A stretch of DNA of 33,644 nucleotides from Trichocoleus sp. FACHB-40 (GTDB taxonomy: Bacteria > Cyanobacteriota > Cyanobacteriia > Cyanobacteriales > FACHB-T130), in assembly GCF_014695915.1 (NCBI RefSeq), contig NZ_JACJPF010000058.1, forward strand, positions 1 through 33,644, written 5' to 3'. The notes under the pieces are model-generated. The model made no database searches. It worked only from the letters and a program-made list of their open reading frames with translations, and was not told where the DNA came from. This document shows positions 25,030 through 33,519 of this stretch, piece by piece (positions within the stretch are counted from its first letter, which is position 1; every line of letters starts with the position of its first letter). The position numbers were made by a program, and so were the translations under genes.

Positions 25030-25685
25030 TGATGCAGGACTTAGGCAAATACCTCCGACGAATAAACTCGTCTGCTAGACCAACGAAATCGCGACTAGCA
25101 GGTTTAGAAAATGTGAATATATTTATAGCCCGCCCAAGCGGGCTATGTTTGTTCGTCTTTGGCTTTAGTCGTTCGTTACTTTGGTTAACAATTTTGTTAG
25201 GCTTAAGCCTGACTGGTTGCCTTGATACCCAGCTATTCAACCAGCCGCAAATACTCACGGGTGGCATCAACAGCCAAACACCAGATGAACATCCCGCCTA
25301 CAGCAGCGACGGGCGTTATCTTGCTTTTGCCTCTGACCGCAATAACAATCGAGACATCTTTCTCTACGACTTGCAGGAACGCCGTCTCGTTTCTATCCCC
25401 AATCTAAATCGTCGTGACTCCAGACAGGATCAACCTGCTCTTAGTGCTGATGGTAGATTTATCGCCTATGTTTCTAGCGAACGGGGTAAAACTGATATCT
25501 TTGTTTACGATCGCCAAATCCAAAGATCGCGATTGCTCACCAGCAACATCCGAGGGTCAGTGCGCCATCCCACCATTACCGGAGATGGGCGTTATGTGGC
25601 TTTTGAAAGTAGTCAGTTGGGTCAATGGCATATTGCGATTGTCGATCGGGGTACTCAGGCGGCATCCGGATTTCAACAACAATAG
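25029..25685 (+). CDS. TolB-like (PD40 repeat) lipoprotein, copy 3
   Basis: With the ATG at 25029 (or 25032) the protein has 218 residues. Its hydrophobic segment SLLWLTILLGLSLTGC, with a canonical lipobox LTGC, lies 50-60 residues in, which is long for a lipoprotein signal. A GTG at 25113 or TTG at 25149 would give a normal-length signal, and the latter also follows an internal hairpin, so the start is unsettled. Three PD40 repeats follow: YSSDGRYLAFASDRNNNRDI, LSADGRFIAYVSSERGKTDI and ITGDGRYVAFESSQLGQWHI. It is the clearest of the three paralogues. An exported serine protease gene follows 93 bp downstream on the same strand. Confidence 0.78.
   Translation: MMQDLGKYLRRINSSARPTKSRLAGLENVNIFIARPSGLCLFVFGFSRSLLWLTILLGLSLTGCLDTQLFNQPQILTGGINSQTPDEHPAYSSDGRYLAFASDRNNNRDIFLYDLQERRLVSIPNLNRRDSRQDQPALSADGRFIAYVSSERGKTDIFVYDRQIQRSRLLTSNIRGSVRHPTITGDGRYVAFESSQLGQWHIAIVDRGTQAASGFQQQ
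25125..25146 (+). terminator. Terminator-like hairpin inside the 5' part of TolB-like copy 3
   Basis: TAGCCCGC (25126-25133) and GCGGGCTA (25138-25145) pair perfectly around CCAA, with an extra A-T pair at the base. The following TGTTTGTTCG is T-rich. Its position just before the hydrophobic signal segment suggests either attenuation between copies 2 and 3 or that the true start of copy 3 lies downstream. Confidence 0.45.
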
Positions 25686-25778
25686 AAGATGATTGAAATA
25701 AACCGGAAGCCGCTAGCGATACACGCGATCGCTATCAAATATGTTAGAACAATCAAAAAAGCTTAAAAAAACTAACGA

Positions 25779-26927
25779 ATGAGTACCAAACTCCTGCGTA
25801 ATGCAACTTCGGGAATCGTCGCTGCCGCAGTTGCCATTGGTGCTAATGCGATGGGAGCGATCGCTCCCTTTGACTTTATTGCCCCAAATAGCGCCTTTGC
25901 TCAAGACGTTGACGAAAGAACTAATATTCAGGTTTATAAAAAAGCCAGTCCCGCTGTAGTTTCTATTGACGCGGGTGATGGCACTGGCAGCGGCAGCATC
26001 ATTAGCCGAGACGGCCTGGTTTTAACCAATGCCCACGTCGTGGCCCAAGCTCGTCGTCGCACCTTGAGCATCATTCTTGCAGATGGTAGAAGACTTCCAG
26101 CAGATATTGTTGCTTTTGGTAATAATGGTCTAGATTTAGCCGTTCTAAAAATTCGCGGACAGAATAATCTACCTACAGTCGCCTTAGCTCGTCCCGGCTC
26201 AGTCCAGGTAGGACAACGAGCTTATGCTATTGGTAATCCTTTTGGGCAATTTCAGGGAACCTTTACTGTCGGGATTGTCAGCCGCATCGACAAACAGCGA
26301 GGATTAATTCAAACAGATGCAGCCATCAATCCTGGTAATTCCGGAGGGCCACTCCTGAATAGCCAGGGACAGCTGATTGGCGTGAATACTGCTATTTTCA
26401 CTAGCGGTCGGACTGCTGGCAACATTGGCATAGGTTTTGCTATTCCCGTAGACCAAGTGCAACCTTTTCTGACCGCAGTTCGCCAAGGACGCGCTTCCAC
26501 TACCTCGACTCGCCAACAACGAACTTCCCCTGTTAAACAGCCTCAGCAAATATCATTAAATGGTACTTTCGTCAATGCTGCACTCAGTAAGGGCGACAAT
26601 GTTTTACCAGTAGATAACAGCTTTTTTGATCTCTACATTTTTCAGGGAAGAGCTGGAGCGCGGATTAGAATTGACATGATCAGCCAGCAGCTAGACTCAT
26701 ACTTGATTCTCCTCGACCCAAATGGCAATGAGCTGGCTCAGGACGATGATGGCGGCGGTAATGGAAATGCTACTATTATGGCGACACTGCCAGCAAATGG
26801 GACTTACTTGGTGATTGCCAATTCCTCCGGGGGAGGAGAAGCTGGGGCTTATCGCTTACGCGCGATCGCAACATCTGGTACTCTTTCTCCACAGCGACGC
26901 CCCCGACGAGGATTTATTATCCCGTAA
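25779..26927 (+). CDS. Exported trypsin-like (S1C, HtrA-type) serine protease with PPC domain
   Basis: The 382-residue protein has a signal peptide (about 1-41, ending AFAQ). An HtrA-like chymotrypsin fold follows with catalytic His86 in TNAHVV, Asp119 in NNGLDLAVLK and Ser188 in NPGNSGGPLL. A Thr/Ser/Gln-rich linker spans 237-257. The PDZ domain expected in HtrA/Deg proteins is missing; instead residues 260-363 form a bacterial pre-peptidase C-terminal (PPC) beta domain, with SFFDLYIFQGRAGARIRIDM and LDSYLILLDPNGNELAQDDD. PPC domains usually help secretion or substrate binding of exported enzymes. A periplasmic or extracellular protease is inferred. It ends in a large hairpin facing dnaN. 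Confidence 0.9.
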   Translation: MSTKLLRNATSGIVAAAVAIGANAMGAIAPFDFIAPNSAFAQDVDERTNIQVYKKASPAVVSIDAGDGTGSGSIISRDGLVLTNAHVVAQARRRTLSIILADGRRLPADIVAFGNNGLDLAVLKIRGQNNLPTVALARPGSVQVGQRAYAIGNPFGQFQGTFTVGIVSRIDKQRGLIQTDAAINPGNSGGPLLNSQGQLIGVNTAIFTSGRTAGNIGIGFAIPVDQVQPFLTAVRQGRASTTSTRQQRTSPVKQPQQISLNGTFVNAALSKGDNVLPVDNSFFDLYIFQGRAGARIRIDMISQQLDSYLILLDPNGNELAQDDDGGGNGNATIMATLPANGTYLVIANSSGGGEAGAYRLRAIATSGTLSPQRRPRRGFIIP

Positions 26928-26944
26928 GAAGAGATAAATAAACC

Positions 26945-26992
26945 TAAGCTATAGAAACCCAGTTTTTTAGAAAGTTGGGTTTCTATAGCTTA
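26945..26992. terminator. Bidirectional terminator hairpin between the PPC protease gene and dnaN
   Basis: TAAGCTATAGAAACCCA (26945-26961) and TGGGTTTCTATAGCTTA (26976-26992) are perfect 17-nt arms around a 14-nt loop containing T6. The convergent placement indicates a shared terminator. Confidence 0.75.
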
Positions 26993-27026
26993 AGCGATTT
27001 TTACCTTTAATTAAAGTCACTTACTG

Positions 27027-28226
27027 CTAGACGCGAAGCTGCACTGGCATTACTAAATAAGTCATTTTCAAACCCCCAAGAGGTGTCAGAATCACAGGAC
27101 TATTACCTGTATTCATGTGTATTTGAATTTCCGAGGATTGCAGTGCCTTGAGTCCATCTCTCAGATAAGTGACATTAAAGGCAATTTCTAAACTATTACC
27201 CGCTATCTGTGCAGGTAGAGACTCGCGGCCACTACCGACATCCTGGGCTTCAACAGATAGGGAAATTTTCTGGTTGCTGCTGTCTATGGTGAACTTGACG
27301 ATATTATTTTTTTGGTCGGCTAGCACCGCAATGCGCTCCAAAGAATTGAGCAACTGACGACGATCAATTGTTATTTGTCGCTCGAATTTTTGTGGAATCA
27401 GCTGACGATAAGCGGGAAATTGTCCCTCTAAAGTTCGGCTGGTTATACGCTGATCTGCTAACTCAAAAACGACCTGTCCTTGGTCAAGATGGAGAGCGAT
27501 CGCGCTATCCTTACCGCTAGAGTCTGCTTCCGCCGACTGGCGCATCCCTAACATCCGTTCCAATTCCCGCAATGCTCTGGCTGGAATAGTTATCTCTCTC
27601 TTGTTCGCCTCAGCCGATGATACTGTTGTTTCCTCATCCACTTCACTCTGGTTAGTCGTCTGCACAACTGATAAACGATGACCATCGGTGGCAGCAAATT
27701 CAATTTCTTCTTGCTGAAATGTTAGGTGAACTCCTGTCAATACCTGTTTCGTTTCGTCGGGACTGGTGGCGAACAACGAACCCCGCAATCCTTCGATTAA
27801 AGCTGCGGCTGGTAAATAAGCTGTTTCGCCATTTTCAATTACTGGCAGTTCTGGAAACTCTTCTGCTCCCATTCCCCGGACTTTATAGCTTCCAGAGGTA
27901 GAAGTCAGGGTGGCGATAATGCCTTCGCTGTTCGTTTCTCCGGCCCCTTCATCTTCCAGAGTAATCGTTCCGTCGGGCAAACGGGAAACAATATCGTTTA
28001 ACAGCTTTGCAGGTAGGGTGAGTATCCCCGCCTCTTCCACTTGTGCCGGAAAGCTTGTTTGAATGCCAAGGCTGAGATCGAATGCCGTCAGGGATACACG
28101 CTGAGTCTCTTGATTGGCTTCCAGCTTGACATTTGCTAAGACAGGATGTGTCGGGCGTGATGGCACTACTCGACCGACGATAGAAAGATTGGTACTGAGA
28201 TCGTTTTGGGAGCAAACCAGTTTCAT
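27027..28226 (-). CDS. dnaN: DNA polymerase III subunit beta (sliding clamp)
   Basis: From the ATG at 28226 the protein has 399 residues starting MKLVCSQNDLSTNLSIVGRV, the usual clamp N-terminus. Clamp features follow: HPVLANVKLEA, LTAFDLSLGIQTSF, FAATDGHRLSVV near 195-206 and the C-terminal YLVMPVQLRV with the conserved MP pair. The ring encircles DNA and holds the replicase and repair partners. A longer frame begins 30 codons earlier, but that extension is unlike any clamp. An insertion between the second and third domains (a Glu/Ser-rich stretch near 210-265) makes it longer than the 366-residue E. coli protein. It lies downstream of dnaA on the same strand across the candidate origin. Confidence 0.96.
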   Translation of the reverse strand: MKLVCSQNDLSTNLSIVGRVVPSRPTHPVLANVKLEANQETQRVSLTAFDLSLGIQTSFPAQVEEAGILTLPAKLLNDIVSRLPDGTITLEDEGAGETNSEGIIATLTSTSGSYKVRGMGAEEFPELPVIENGETAYLPAAALIEGLRGSLFATSPDETKQVLTGVHLTFQQEEIEFAATDGHRLSVVQTTNQSEVDEETTVSSAEANKREITIPARALRELERMLGMRQSAEADSSGKDSAIALHLDQGQVVFELADQRITSRTLEGQFPAYRQLIPQKFERQITIDRRQLLNSLERIAVLADQKNNIVKFTIDSSNQKISLSVEAQDVGSGRESLPAQIAGNSLEIAFNVTYLRDGLKALQSSEIQIHMNTGNSPVILTPLGGLKMTYLVMPVQLRV

Positions 28227-28389
28227 AGAAGTTCGATTTTGGAGTTGTTGGGTCAAACACAACAACTCGCTTACTCTTGGCACAGATGCAGATCGTAGCA
28301 TTCCTGCCCAAAGCAATCCAGTTGAAACTGCAAAAACAGCGATCGCGAATACTAATCCTAAATTAAATTAATTTTAGAAGAGTAGTAGT

Positions 28390-28660
28390 AGGGGCTGTGG
28401 AAAATGTGGAAAAACTTGCTAATTCTTCTGTCTGTATTAGTTTGAGCTATGTCTAGCCTGTGGAAAATTTGTGGAAAAGTAGCAGGGGTTTTCCACAAAG
28501 TATTTATACTCATTTAAAGTTTTCCCCTACAGTCACAGATTTTTCACTGCTTTACCACAGATTTTTCCACAGAAAATAGGAGTTTTTCCACAGGCAAATT
28601 TTAACTTAATAAATCTTTACATTTATTTAGAAAAAAATTAAGTTAAGTAAGGTGGTTAAC
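28390..28660. other. Candidate chromosomal replication origin (oriC)
   Basis: The dnaA-dnaN spacer (28227-28673) contains seven exact copies of the DnaA box TTTTCCACA or its complement and one variant. TGTGGAAAA occurs at 28396-28404, 28405-28413, 28459-28467 and 28470-28478. TTTTCCACA occurs at 28489-28497, 28563-28571 and 28584-28592, and the variant TTTACCACA at 28551-28559. The first four face one way and the last four the other. An AT-rich stretch at 28593-28645, next to the dnaA end, is a good DNA unwinding element candidate. Position beside dnaA is the standard bacterial origin arrangement. Confidence 0.85.
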
Positions 28661-28673
28661 GTCAACTAGATAG

Positions 28674-30056
28674 TTAAGATTGATTTTGGTTTCTGCACAG
28701 CATATTGATGCGATCGCTTAGTTGACGTAGTGTCTTTGCCACATCGGGATCTGTATTTTGCAGCTGAATAATTTTGTCGCAGCTATACATTACCGTCGTG
28801 TGATCTTTACCCCCGAACTCCTCACCAATTCTGGGTAAACTAAGATTCGTGTGGTGGCGCATCAGATACATCCCAAGTTGTCGCGCCCAGCTGATTTCTC
28901 GACGACGGGAATTGCCTTTTAAGTCTTCAATAGAAACATTAAAAGTTTCTGCGATCGCTATCATCACCGCTTCAGGAGAAACTGCTACTTTTTCAGCAGG
29001 CGGATTCAAAACTGGCGCAATATTTTCAACCGTCATCGGCAACCCAGAAATTGAGATATAAGCCACTGCCCGAATTAAAGCGCCTTCTAGCTCTCGAATA
29101 TTTGAAGTATAATTTGTAGCAATATATTCAATTACTACTCTAGGCAAACGCATATTTTCATACTCTGCCTTTTTCTGCAAAATTGCCATTCTAGTTTCTA
29201 AATCTGGGCGTTGAATATCTGCAATTAAGCCCATAGAAAAACGAGAACAAAGGCGTTCTTGCAACCGGGGAATTTGATTGGGAGGACGATCTGAAGCTAT
29301 GACTACTTGCTTTCCAGCTTCGTGTAAAGTGTTAAAAGTATGAAAAAACTCTTCTTGAGTATATTCTTTACCTTCAATAAATTGAATATCATCAACTAAT
29401 ATTACATCCGCAGCTCTGTAATGTTCTCGAAAGCTTTGCATACTATCTTTACGGATAGCTGCAATTAGGTCATTAGTAAACTGTTCCGTAGATACATAAA
29501 ATATTTTAGAATCCGGGCAAATTTCCAAACGGTAATGACCAATAGCCTGCATTAAGTGAGTTTTGCCTAACCCAACACCGCCGCACAAAAACAGAGGGTT
29601 AAATTCACGCCCTGGAGATTCTGCTACTGCTAAAGAAGCAGCGTGAGCCATACGATTATTGGAGCCAACAACAAAGCGTGAAAAAACATACTTGGGATTT
29701 AATTGTATCGGTCTAGGGCGGTTGCCGGGTAAAATCTCTGGGATACTGGTTTCAATGGGCAAAGACCAAGAAATCTCAGCATCCCCAGTGTTAGAAGTTT
29801 GATTTCCTGGGTTCACTGTGATATGAATTTCCACAGGCTTACCCAGAATATCTTGGACGACATCAGCAATGGTTTTGATGTAATATTTTTGCAACCAATT
29901 CCGAGCAAAGGGATTAGGAGTGCAAATCACCAAGCAGTTATTTTCCAGCTCCTGGGCGCTGGCGGTTTTGATCCAAGTTTCAAAGGTAGGACGGCTCAGT
30001 TGTAGCTGTAGACGCTCCAGTACCTGACTCCAGAGCTGTTCAAGAGAAATATCCAC
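28674..30056 (-). CDS. dnaA: Chromosomal replication initiator protein DnaA
   Basis: The 460-residue protein has all four DnaA domains. Domain I covers 1-80 ([20 protein letters not shown]) and is followed by a short linker. The AAA+ domain has Walker A GGVGLGKT at 159-166, Walker [10 protein letters not shown] at 218-226, and sensor/arginine-finger region residues RLCSRFSMG near 268-276. Domain IV carries the box-binding signature [11 protein letters not shown] at 415-425. It binds the DnaA boxes in the adjacent spacer and opens the origin. The ATG at 30056 gives the standard MDISLEQLW start. def is divergent, 79 bp away. Confidence 0.97.
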   Translation of the reverse strand: MDISLEQLWSQVLERLQLQLSRPTFETWIKTASAQELENNCLVICTPNPFARNWLQKYYIKTIADVVQDILGKPVEIHITVNPGNQTSNTGDAEISWSLPIETSIPEILPGNRPRPIQLNPKYVFSRFVVGSNNRMAHAASLAVAESPGREFNPLFLCGGVGLGKTHLMQAIGHYRLEICPDSKIFYVSTEQFTNDLIAAIRKDSMQSFREHYRAADVILVDDIQFIEGKEYTQEEFFHTFNTLHEAGKQVVIASDRPPNQIPRLQERLCSRFSMGLIADIQRPDLETRMAILQKKAEYENMRLPRVVIEYIATNYTSNIRELEGALIRAVAYISISGLPMTVENIAPVLNPPAEKVAVSPEAVMIAIAETFNVSIEDLKGNSRRREISWARQLGMYLMRHHTNLSLPRIGEEFGGKDHTTVMYSCDKIIQLQNTDPDVAKTLRQLSDRINMLCRNQNQS

Positions 30057-30135
30057 GGCTCACCTCTACCGCTTTGTGCAGAATAGTATTATCCATTCTT
30101 GTTGTAGCGATCGCTATTTTCAACCAACAAAAGCC

Positions 30136-30672
30136 ATGACTGAAATCCTGCAAATCGCTCAGCTAGGCAATCCCATCCTCCGCCAACAAGCCCAAAATAT
30201 TGAAAATGTTCGTGATGAGCGGATTCAAAAGCTGATTGACAATCTAATTTCAACCGTTGCTCAAGCTAATGGGGTTGGGATTGCAGCACCCCAGGTAGCT
30301 CAATCTTATCGCTTGTTCATTGTGGCGTCTCGTCCTAATCCTAGGTATCCTAATGCTCCGGAGATGGAGCCAACTGCTATCCTCAATCCTAGAGTTATTG
30401 GTCGTTCAGATGAGGTTGCGAAAGGCTGGGAAGGCTGTCTGAGCATTCCGGGGATTCGTGGGTTAGTTCCCAGATATCGGGCGATAGAGGTAGAGTACAC
30501 CAGCCGGAATGGCAACTTGCAGCGGGGAGAATTTACAGATTTTGTCGCCCGGATATTTCAACATGAAAACGATCATCTTGATGGAATCGTATTTTTAGAT
30601 CGACTGGAAAGTACACGAGATATCATGACTGAGCAGGAGTATCAACAGCAAATTGTCCAACAACCGAGTTAA
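30136..30672 (+). CDS. def: Peptide deformylase
   Basis: The 178-residue enzyme carries the three PDF motifs: GVGIAAPQ at 46-53, EGCLS at 99-103 with metal ligand C101, and HENDH at 143-147 (two His ligands and the catalytic Glu). It removes the N-formyl group from nascent proteins at the ribosome. The ATG at 30136 gives the typical start (MTEILQIAQLGNPILR); an earlier in-frame ATG at 30076 adds 20 residues with no family match. The gene is divergent from dnaA and converges with argS, leaving 39 bp that hold a HIP1 octamer. Confidence 0.96.
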   Translation: MTEILQIAQLGNPILRQQAQNIENVRDERIQKLIDNLISTVAQANGVGIAAPQVAQSYRLFIVASRPNPRYPNAPEMEPTAILNPRVIGRSDEVAKGWEGCLSIPGIRGLVPRYRAIEVEYTSRNGNLQRGEFTDFVARIFQHENDHLDGIVFLDRLESTRDIMTEQEYQQQIVQQPS

Positions 30673-30711
30673 TTTCGGCTGTTGATGTTAAGTGTGCGCG
30701 ATCGCTTCCTC

Positions 30712-32469
30712 CTACATTCTTTCTAACACTGGAATCCCCAGCAACGATAATCCCAGCTTCAGAGTTCTAGCAGTTAAATCGCACAGCAATAATCGAGATG
30801 TCCGTAGAGGTTCCTCCGCTTTTAGCACGTTACACTGATCGTAAAATTGATTGAACTTCTGGCTTAGTTCAAATAAGTATTGACAAAGACGATTAGGTAG
30901 CAAATCTTGCTCAACATCACTGAGGAATTCGCTCAACTGTAATAAATGTTTTGCTAAAGTCAATTCTGCTTCTTCCTGCAAAAGAATTTTGGCATCTGCT
31001 CCCAACTGTTGGAAGTCAATTTCACCTTTACGGCTAATCCCTTGAATTCGGACATAGGCATAAAGCATATAAGGAGCCGTGTTACCTTGGAGAGCCAGCA
31101 TTTTGTCGTAACTAAAGACATAATTACTGGTGCGGTTTTGGCTCAAGTCAGCATATTTGACAGCACTGATACCAACAACTTTGGCAGTGTGGGTAATGAA
31201 TTCTTCCGTTTCTGAGCGTCCTTCTTCCTTGACTCTAGCTTCGAGATCGGTACGAGTACGTGCGATCGCTTCATCCAGCAAATCCCGTAACCGCACTGTT
31301 TCCCCAGAACGGGTTTTCAGCTTCTTGTTATCTTCCCCCAGCACCAAACCAAAGGGAACGTGGACAATCGTAATGTTTTCCGGAATCCATCCTGCCCGAC
31401 GAGCCACCTGAAACACTTGAGCAAAGTGATTCGCCTGTCCAGCATCAGTAACGTAGATAATCCGCTCAGCCTGATCCTGTTCAATCCGGTAGCGTAAAGC
31501 CGCCAAGTCGGTTGTAGCGTAATTGTAGCCGCCATCAGTCTTTTGCACAATCAGCGGTAGCGGCTCACCCTCTTTATTAGTAAACCCTTCTAAGAAGACA
31601 CATTTAGCCCCATTGTCTTCAACTAGCAAATCCAATTTACTCAGGTCTTCTACTACTGAAAGTAACAACGGGTTATAGAAAGATTCACCCCGTTCTATCA
31701 ACTGAACATCCAGCAGCTTGTAGATAACTTCAAACTCTCGCCGTGACTGTTCGCACAGCAAATTCCATGCCCGTAGAGAGTCTTCAGCACCACCCTGCAA
31801 CTTTACTACTTCTTGCCGCGCCGTCTCCTGAAACTCTTTATCTTCATCAAACCGCTGTTTTGCTTTCCGGTAAAAAGCTACCAAATCCCCCAAATCCACT
31901 GCATTAGCAGTAGTTAAAGCTTCTGGGCAAACTTCCCGCAAATAGGCTATGAGCATCCCGAACTGAGTTCCCCAGTCGCCTACATGGTTCAACCGCAGAA
32001 CGTCGTGACCACGAAATTCTAAAATCCGGGCGATACAGTCCCCAATAATAGTAGAGCGCAAGTGACCAACGTGCATTTCTTTGGCAATATTGGGGGCGGA
32101 AAAATCCACCACTGTTCGCTGAGGATTTTTCGCGTTGCTGACACCCAGCCGAGGATCTGCCTGAATCTCACGCAATTGCGCTTCCAAATATTCTGGTTTC
32201 AGGGTGAAATTGATAAAGCCAGGACCAGCTACGACTGGAGGCTGAGACAAATCGCTTACATCTAGATTCTGAACAATTTTTTCTGCGATCGCTCGTGGTG
32301 GCTGACCTAACTTTTTAGTTAGAGATAACGGAGCATTCGATTGATAATCGCCAAACTTGGGATTGCTAGCACTTACCAGCATTGGGTCTATTCCAGCATA
32401 GTCAGTCCCAAAGGCGGCGATTAAAGCCTGCTCAAATTTAGTTTTCAGTTGTTCAAGAGTCGAGTTCAT
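30712..32469 (-). CDS. argS: Arginyl-tRNA synthetase
   Basis: The 585-residue class-I synthetase has an N-terminal additional domain (1-115) with [12 protein letters not shown]. The HIGH-type motif follows in [10 protein letters not shown] at 131-140 and then the class-I Rossmann core ([20 protein letters not shown]). The KMSKS-like site is degenerate ([20 protein letters not shown]), and a DALR anticodon-binding domain ends LGIPVLERM. It charges tRNA-Arg; enzymes of this family need bound tRNA for amino-acid activation. The length is normal. Its ATG overlaps the nadC stop by 4 nt (ATGA), so the two are almost surely co-transcribed and translationally coupled. Confidence 0.97.
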   Translation of the reverse strand: MNSTLEQLKTKFEQALIAAFGTDYAGIDPMLVSASNPKFGDYQSNAPLSLTKKLGQPPRAIAEKIVQNLDVSDLSQPPVVAGPGFINFTLKPEYLEAQLREIQADPRLGVSNAKNPQRTVVDFSAPNIAKEMHVGHLRSTIIGDCIARILEFRGHDVLRLNHVGDWGTQFGMLIAYLREVCPEALTTANAVDLGDLVAFYRKAKQRFDEDKEFQETARQEVVKLQGGAEDSLRAWNLLCEQSRREFEVIYKLLDVQLIERGESFYNPLLLSVVEDLSKLDLLVEDNGAKCVFLEGFTNKEGEPLPLIVQKTDGGYNYATTDLAALRYRIEQDQAERIIYVTDAGQANHFAQVFQVARRAGWIPENITIVHVPFGLVLGEDNKKLKTRSGETVRLRDLLDEAIARTRTDLEARVKEEGRSETEEFITHTAKVVGISAVKYADLSQNRTSNYVFSYDKMLALQGNTAPYMLYAYVRIQGISRKGEIDFQQLGADAKILLQEEAELTLAKHLLQLSEFLSDVEQDLLPNRLCQYLFELSQKFNQFYDQCNVLKAEEPLRTSRLLLCDLTARTLKLGLSLLGIPVLERM

Positions 32470-33383
32470 TGGGGTTTTGCCGAAACCTCAGGCAGTATGC
32501 TTGTTTCCTCCATCGTACTAACGTCTATGTTCATACTCAAATCCAACCAAGTTGAGCGAGTAATAGGGGCGCTGCTGGAAATGTAATCTACGCCAGTTTC
32601 AGCGACAGCCCGGATGGTTTCTAAAGTAATGTTGCCAGAGGCTTCAATTTTGATCCGCTTGTTGTTCTGGCGAATCATCTGTACTGCTTGCTGCATCATA
32701 TCCAGGGGCATATTGTCCAGCATGATGATATCCGCACCGTGCTGTAATGCTTCTTGTACTTGTTCTAGAGTTTCAGTTTCAACTTCGATGGTGAGCGGAT
32801 AGGGGATTCTGGAACTAATTTGAGCGATCGCTTCTGCAATGCCCCCAGCCACAGCGATGTGATTATCCTTGATCATCACACCGTCATCTAGCCCCATGCG
32901 GTGGTTAATCGCTCCTCCCACCTGCGTTGCGTACTTTTCAAGTATTCTCAGCCCTGGAGTCGTTTTGCGAGTATCCACCAGTCGCGTTGGCAAATCTGCA
33001 ATTTGGTCAACGTATTTACGAGTAAGCGTAGCAATCCCACTCAGACGCATTCCCAAATTTAGGGCAACTCGTTCTCCTATAAGTAATGCCTCTAGTTGAC
33101 CCTGAAGGCGGGCCACCACTTGCCCTCGATGGCATTGCTCTCCCTCCGCAACAACAGGGACAAAGCTTACATCGTCGCTCAAATGCTGGAACACCCTTGC
33201 TGCAATAGGTAATCCTGCAATAACTCCCGACTCCTTAGCAGTCCATTCTGCTTGCCCGACGCGCACTTCGCCGCTTAACAAGCTTTGGGTCGTGCGATCG
33301 CCCCGACCAATATCCTCTAATAGCCAGCCGCGTATCAGCGGGTCTAAAACTATTGATGTAGGCAAAGTAGCGATCGCGCTCAC
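32466..33383 (-). CDS. nadC: Nicotinate-nucleotide pyrophosphorylase (carboxylating), quinolinate phosphoribosyltransferase
   Basis: The 305-residue enzyme has [13 protein letters not shown] at 134-146, HRMGL at 161-165 and MIKDNHI at 170-176, the quinolinate and PRPP binding motifs of NadC. The C-terminal barrel has [20 protein letters not shown] and IEASGNIT. It converts quinolinate and PRPP to nicotinate mononucleotide with release of carbon dioxide, in de novo NAD synthesis. The start at 33383 gives a slightly long N-terminus for the family; a downstream start is possible. It is the upstream gene of the overlapping nadC-argS pair. Upstream it diverges from the apparent rRNA leader. Confidence 0.96.
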   Translation of the reverse strand: MSAIATLPTSIVLDPLIRGWLLEDIGRGDRTTQSLLSGEVRVGQAEWTAKESGVIAGLPIAARVFQHLSDDVSFVPVVAEGEQCHRGQVVARLQGQLEALLIGERVALNLGMRLSGIATLTRKYVDQIADLPTRLVDTRKTTPGLRILEKYATQVGGAINHRMGLDDGVMIKDNHIAVAGGIAEAIAQISSRIPYPLTIEVETETLEQVQEALQHGADIIMLDNMPLDMMQQAVQMIRQNNKRIKIEASGNITLETIRAVAETGVDYISSSAPITRSTWLDLSMNIDVSTMEETSILPEVSAKPQ

Positions 33384-33487
33384 AACCCTTTTTTCCTTAA
33401 CTTCATAGAGTCTTCCAAAAAATAATTTAGCCCAAATACCTTTCTAGAAGCGACTTCTGAAGCACAAAAAGAAATTTTCCCAAACAG

Positions 33488-33517
33488 TTGACACATTGGG
33501 GAGAGAGTTGCTACATT
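33488..33517 (+). promoter_or_regulatory. Strong sigma70-type promoter, probably of an rRNA operon
   Basis: TTGACA at 33488-33493 and TACATT at 33512-33517 are separated by 18 bp. The -35 is a perfect match and the -10 matches four of six positions. It points away from nadC towards the window edge and no gene follows within the window. Confidence 0.6.
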
Positions 33518-33519
33518 AA

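Noticed and set aside
28227-28316. 30-codon upstream extension of dnaN
   Set aside because: The sequence before MKLVCSQND does not resemble a clamp and lies in the origin spacer.
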